From DASSWB01 sp035705495 (GTDB lineage: Bacteria; Bacteroidota; Bacteroidia; Flavobacteriales; Flavobacteriaceae), in assembly GCA_035705495.1 (NCBI GenBank), contig DASSWB010000138.1, positions 1-16,323 of the forward strand: a DNA stretch of 16,323 bases, given 5' to 3'. This document shows, one piece after another, positions 13,208 to 16,323 of this stretch. Both the position numbers and the translations under genes were made by a program. The notes beneath the pieces are model-generated. The model searched no databases, had not been told where the DNA came from, and saw only the letters and a program-made list of their open reading frames with translations. Within the stretch, counting starts at the first letter, position 1, and each line of letters opens with the position of its first letter.

Positions 13208-14730
13208 AATCAGACGTTTTAATTATAGGGTCTGGGATTGCGGGTTTAACTTTTGCCATTAAAATAGCAGAAACCAGACCAGATCTTTCGGTTCGGATTT
13301 TCACGAAAAACAATCCGCAGGAGAGCAATACTTTTTACGCCCAGGGCGGAATTGCCGTCGTTTTAAATCATTTGGAAGATAGTTTTGGGCAACACATTAA
13401 TGACACTTTACAAGCAGGACACGGATTGAACAATCCCGAAGTAGTTGAAATGGTGGTCAAACAAGCGCCCGAAAGATTGTCTGAACTGATTTGCTGGGGA
13501 ACTTCTTTTGATGCCGATCCTGAAGGAAAACTCGATTTAGGTCTTGAAGGCGGACATTCACAAAATAGGATTGTTCATCAAAAAGACCTTACGGGATCGG
13601 AAATTGAAAACAAACTTTGGCTCAAGGCAAATTCCCTTCCCAATATTTCCTTTTTCGAGCATTTTATTGCCACAGATTTGCTGTTGGGCCCAAACAAAAC
13701 CTGTATTGGTGCAATTGCTTTCAACAAAAAAACGAATGAATATGTGCAAGTCCAATCCAAAATTGTTTATTTGGCCACGGGTGGCAGCGGACAGATTTTT
13801 AAAAATACCACAAACCCATCTGTAGCCACTGGAGATGGCGTGGCAATGGCGTATCGAGCCGGAGCAAAGATTGAGAAAATGAATTTTTTTCAATTTCATC
13901 CAACGGCGCTTTTTCAGAAAAACAAACATGCTTTATTTCTCATTTCTGAAGCGGTTCGGGGTTTTGGCGCTCATGTCGTGAACAAATCAGGAAACCGGTT
14001 TTTGTTTCAATACGATTATCGGGGAGAATTGGCGACAAGGGATATTGTTTCCGAAGCCATTTTTTCAGAATTAAAAAAATCGGGCGTTGAACATGTTTTT
14101 CTTGATTGTCGGCATTTGGAAATGAAATCTTTTAAAGCACATTTTCCCACAATTGTAAATTATTGCAATAGGATTGGTTACGATCTTGGCAAGGATTTAA
14201 TCCCCATTGTTCCCGCGGCGCATTATCAATGTGGCGGGATTGATGTTGATAAAAATGCGAAAACCTCGATTCAAAACCTTTATGCCGCGGGCGAATGTTC
14301 CCATACGGGATTACATGGAGCCAATCGATTGGCTTCAAATTCTTTGTTGGAAGCTTTGGTTTACGCGCATCAAGCAGCGCGTGCAGTTTTACAGGAAATT
14401 GATGATATTTTCATTATTGAAAAAGTTTTCGATTCAAAATTTTCCGGTACTGAAAAAATAGTGCCCGAATTTTTAGCCAAAAGCCTTCAGAGGTTGAACA
14501 ATTTGATGGAATATCGGGTGATTTTTTCTGCGGAAATTGATCAGAAAAAAAAGCTGTTCACAGAATTGAACCAACTTCAGAAGAAAATCGATTCATACGA
14601 ATCAAACTTTCGCCCTTCCGCCGAATTTTTCGAATTAAAAAATATGCTTCAAGTAAGTTTGTTAATTGTTGAACAAGCCATTGAACGGAACGCGGATCAA
14701 TTCAGCAAAGCGCTAAAAGTGTCGCCTTGA
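13201..14730 (+). CDS. nadB: L-aspartate oxidase NadB
   Basis: NadB is an FAD enzyme that oxidises L-aspartate to iminoaspartate, the unstable substrate passed to NadA. The 509-residue protein begins with the dinucleotide-binding motif IIGSGIAGLTFA (8-19) and continues with the family blocks FYAQGGIAVVL, LEGGHSQNRIVH (E116), ATGGSGQIF, FFQFHPTAL (H233), LISEAVRGFGA, ELATRDIV (R280), PAAHYQCGG (H341) and HTGLHGANRLASNSLLEAL (R376). These match the substrate and flavin contacts of the E. coli enzyme and of the related succinate dehydrogenase/fumarate reductase flavoproteins, and the neighbour nadA makes aspartate oxidase the clear choice. The C-terminal helical domain is complete. nadC, the third gene of the pathway, does not follow. 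The 3' end overlaps the convergent metallopeptidase gene by 34 bases. Confidence 0.95.
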   Translation: MEKSDVLIIGSGIAGLTFAIKIAETRPDLSVRIFTKNNPQESNTFYAQGGIAVVLNHLEDSFGQHINDTLQAGHGLNNPEVVEMVVKQAPERLSELICWGTSFDADPEGKLDLGLEGGHSQNRIVHQKDLTGSEIENKLWLKANSLPNISFFEHFIATDLLLGPNKTCIGAIAFNKKTNEYVQVQSKIVYLATGGSGQIFKNTTNPSVATGDGVAMAYRAGAKIEKMNFFQFHPTALFQKNKHALFLISEAVRGFGAHVVNKSGNRFLFQYDYRGELATRDIVSEAIFSELKKSGVEHVFLDCRHLEMKSFKAHFPTIVNYCNRIGYDLGKDLIPIVPAAHYQCGGIDVDKNAKTSIQNLYAAGECSHTGLHGANRLASNSLLEALVYAHQAARAVLQEIDDIFIIEKVFDSKFSGTEKIVPEFLAKSLQRLNNLMEYRVIFSAEIDQKKKLFTELNQLQKKIDSYESNFRPSAEFFELKNMLQVSLLIVEQAIERNADQFSKALKVSP

Positions 14731-15542
14731 TTGATATCGCCCGTAGCATAGCCACGTTGAAACCATTTCATGCGTTGTTCGGAAGTTCCGTGTGTAAACG
14801 CATCGGGAACCACTTCCCCTGAAGTCCGTTTTTGGATGGCATCATCACCAACCGCGCTCGCTGCGCTCATTGCTTCTTGAATATCGCCAGATTCCAAATA
14901 TTGCCTGTTGTGATGCGCCCAAACACCCGCGTAGAAATCGGCTTGAAGTTCTAAAGCAACAGAAAGTTGGTTTGCTTCCCTTTGGTTCCTTCCTTGTTGA
15001 AGTTGCCTCACTTTTCCCGAAGTTCCCAATAATGTTTGTACGTGGTGACCGACTTCATGCGCAATGACGTAGGCAATTGCAAAATCGCCACCTTCCGCAC
15101 CAAAACGCGTTCTCAATTCTTCAAAAAACCGCAAGTCCATATACACTTTTTCATCCGCCGGACAGTAGAAAGGACCTGAAGCGGCGGTTGCATTTCCGCA
15201 AGCGGTTTGTACCGCATCCCAAAACAAAACCATTCCCGGTTCCCGATAATCAGCCCCGGATTGCGCAAAAATCACGTTCCATACATCCTCGGTATCAGCA
15301 AGAATAGTTTCGGTAAAATCGCCCATTTCCTTTTCTTCGGCTGTCAATTCACGAGTTTCTGTTGTCGCCGGACCAGAAGTTTGCAGTTGATTCAAGATTT
15401 CCGAAGCATCACCTCCACTGAATAATTGAATGGCGATAAAAATAACAGCAATAATTCCGCCGCCAGCAGCAATTTTACCACCTGTAGAACGACCGCGCCG
15501 ATCTTCAACATTTGAACTTTGTCTTCTTCCCTTCCATTTCAT
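14697..15542 (-). CDS. Neutral zinc metallopeptidase, YpfJ family, membrane-anchored
   Basis: The 281-residue protein starts with a basic, Arg-rich cytoplasmic tail (MKWKGRRQSSNVEDRRGR), then one transmembrane segment (about 23-41, GGKIAAGGGIIAVIFIAIQL). The rest should face the periplasm. The catalytic zinc motif is AHEVGHHVQ (H162, E163, H166), with a likely third ligand or nearby acid in ELQADFYAGVWA (E198 to D202). FYCPADEKVYMDL and SGADYREPGMVLFWDAVQTACG are characteristic of the YpfJ/KPN_02809 family, and C115 and C127 may form a disulfide. The proteolytic substrate is not known for most members. It ends inside nadB on the opposite strand and diverges from the AlkB-like gene; its own promoter was not clearly identified. 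Confidence 0.9.
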   Translation of the reverse strand: MKWKGRRQSSNVEDRRGRSTGGKIAAGGGIIAVIFIAIQLFSGGDASEILNQLQTSGPATTETRELTAEEKEMGDFTETILADTEDVWNVIFAQSGADYREPGMVLFWDAVQTACGNATAASGPFYCPADEKVYMDLRFFEELRTRFGAEGGDFAIAYVIAHEVGHHVQTLLGTSGKVRQLQQGRNQREANQLSVALELQADFYAGVWAHHNRQYLESGDIQEAMSAASAVGDDAIQKRTSGEVVPDAFTHGTSEQRMKWFQRGYATGDINQGDTFSALLN

Positions 15543-15693
15543 ATTTTCAGTTTTGAAAAAAATTGGATTAACAATTTAGAGATTTCCAATCCATTTTATG
15601 TTCAAGAATTCTTAAAGTTGCATTGAAATTATTCAAAGCGATTAATTTGGATTAAATTTCCTCTCTGCGGAATTTTTCGAAAACAAAATAACA

Positions 15694-16317
15694 ATGGATT
15701 TATTTGACAATGAAAATAATGAAACCAAAAATCTACTGCCTTGTGACGGCATGGTTTTTTATTTCGGAAAAATTCTGAAAACAACCGAAGCCGATTATTA
15801 TTTTGACCAACTTCTGAAAAATATAGAATGGACAAATGATTCGTTAATGATTTTTGGAAAAAATATAACTACAAAACGAAAAGTGGCTTGGTACGGCGAA
15901 AAAGCATTTGAATATACGTATTCCAAAACCACAAAAGCGGCTTTGGTTTTTACACCTGAACTTTTTACTTTAAAAAATTTGATTGAAGAAAAATCAGGGG
16001 AAACCTTTAATTCCTGCCTGTTGAATTTATACCATTCCGGAGAAGAAGGAATGGGCTGGCACAGCGACGCAGAAAAAGATTTGAAACCCAATTCTTCCAT
16101 AGCTTCGTTGAGTTTGGGAGCTGAACGCAAATTTGTGCTCAAACATAAAACCAATAAAGACAAAGTTGAGATTATTTTGGAAAATGGAAGTTTGCTGCTC
16201 ATGGGCGGAAGTACGCAAAAATACTGGCTCCACCGATTACCACCGACAAAGAAGATAATACTGCCAAGAATAAACCTTACTTTTAGAACGATTTTGGAAA
16301 ATAAAAATCACTTTTAA
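15694..16317 (+). CDS. AlkB-type 2-oxoglutarate/Fe(II)-dependent dioxygenase
   Basis: AlkB-family enzymes oxidatively remove alkyl groups from bases such as 1-methyladenine and 3-methylcytosine in DNA or RNA. The 207-residue protein has the full catalytic set: NLYHSGEEGMGWHSDAE (N111 and Y113, with the Fe ligands H123 and D125), the distal His H180 in WLHRLPP, and RINLTFR (R192 and R198) for 2-oxoglutarate binding. The N-terminal half has the nucleotide-recognition region (ITTKRKVAWYGEKAFEYTYS), close to the layout of human ALKBH2/3 and of plant and bacterial relatives, so nucleic-acid repair is the likely role. The ATG at 15694 is the start. It is divergent from the metallopeptidase gene with a 151-base spacer, and no operator for an adaptive response was recognised. 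The stop lies six bases from the window end. Confidence 0.9.
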   Translation: MDLFDNENNETKNLLPCDGMVFYFGKILKTTEADYYFDQLLKNIEWTNDSLMIFGKNITTKRKVAWYGEKAFEYTYSKTTKAALVFTPELFTLKNLIEEKSGETFNSCLLNLYHSGEEGMGWHSDAEKDLKPNSSIASLSLGAERKFVLKHKTNKDKVEIILENGSLLLMGGSTQKYWLHRLPPTKKIILPRINLTFRTILENKNHF

Positions 16318-16323
16318 AAATGT

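Noticed and set aside
15642..15660. TTAATTTG (15642) and TAAATTTC (15653) as -7 elements for the AlkB-like gene.
   Set aside because: Each has one mismatch to TAnnTTTG. Only the first has a TTG at a workable distance and neither is clearly better than background in this AT-rich spacer, so no promoter is annotated.

Overview
The window looks like ordinary chromosome from a member of the Bacteroidota, most probably the family Flavobacteriaceae. The DNA is AT-rich. Several genes are preceded by the Bacteroidota-type -7 element TAnnTTTG and none has a strong Shine-Dalgarno sequence. It carries gldI, the gliding-motility lipoprotein gene typical of flavobacteria, and a histidine-degradation pair (hutI-hutG) in the form common in that group. 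The genus cannot be named from the sequence alone.

Layout. 1-2245: hutI and hutG, overlapping by one base, encode the last two steps of histidine breakdown to glutamate; hutH and hutU are not in view. A bidirectional hairpin terminator (2244-2272) separates them from the convergent ndk (2294-2713, minus). ndk is divergent from a DHH/NrnA-type phosphoesterase gene (2846). That gene is joined by two ATGA stop/start overlaps to gldI and to a lipoprotein fusing a cyclophilin domain to an FKBP domain, and the operon ends in a hairpin terminator (5581-5610). 5689-7551: a Uup-like ABC-F ATPase. 7552-7923: a 372-base gene-free stretch holding what looks like a 224-bp MITE or IS remnant, with 19-bp terminal inverted repeats and 9-bp target duplications, inserted into a small tandem repeat. 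7924-8379: a GNAT acetyltransferase. 8484-9791: an exported two-lobed aspartic protease with a PDZ domain, whose promoter carries a perfect 8-bp inverted repeat. 9800-12078 (minus): a 651-residue DUF2779 protein that appears to join a Cas4-like iron-sulfur PD-(D/E)XK nuclease to a DEDD (RNase H-fold) exonuclease, followed by a small unknown acidic protein. 12245-14730: nadA-nadB, which make quinolinate from aspartate for NAD. 14697-15542 (minus): a membrane-anchored neutral zinc metallopeptidase whose 3' end overlaps nadB by 34 bp. 15694-16317: an AlkB-type 2-oxoglutarate/Fe(II) dioxygenase.

Most genes are housekeeping or metabolic, and no complete mobile element, CRISPR array, phage or RNA gene was seen. 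The parts most worth a second look are the dual-nuclease protein with its small partner, the repeat-plus-MITE locus at 7552-7860 (with a diverged third repeat copy at the nadA/nadB junction), the palindrome over the protease promoter, the cyclophilin-FKBP fusion next to gldI, and the recurring placement of -7 elements only 4-6 bases upstream of start codons, which suggests leaderless transcripts.
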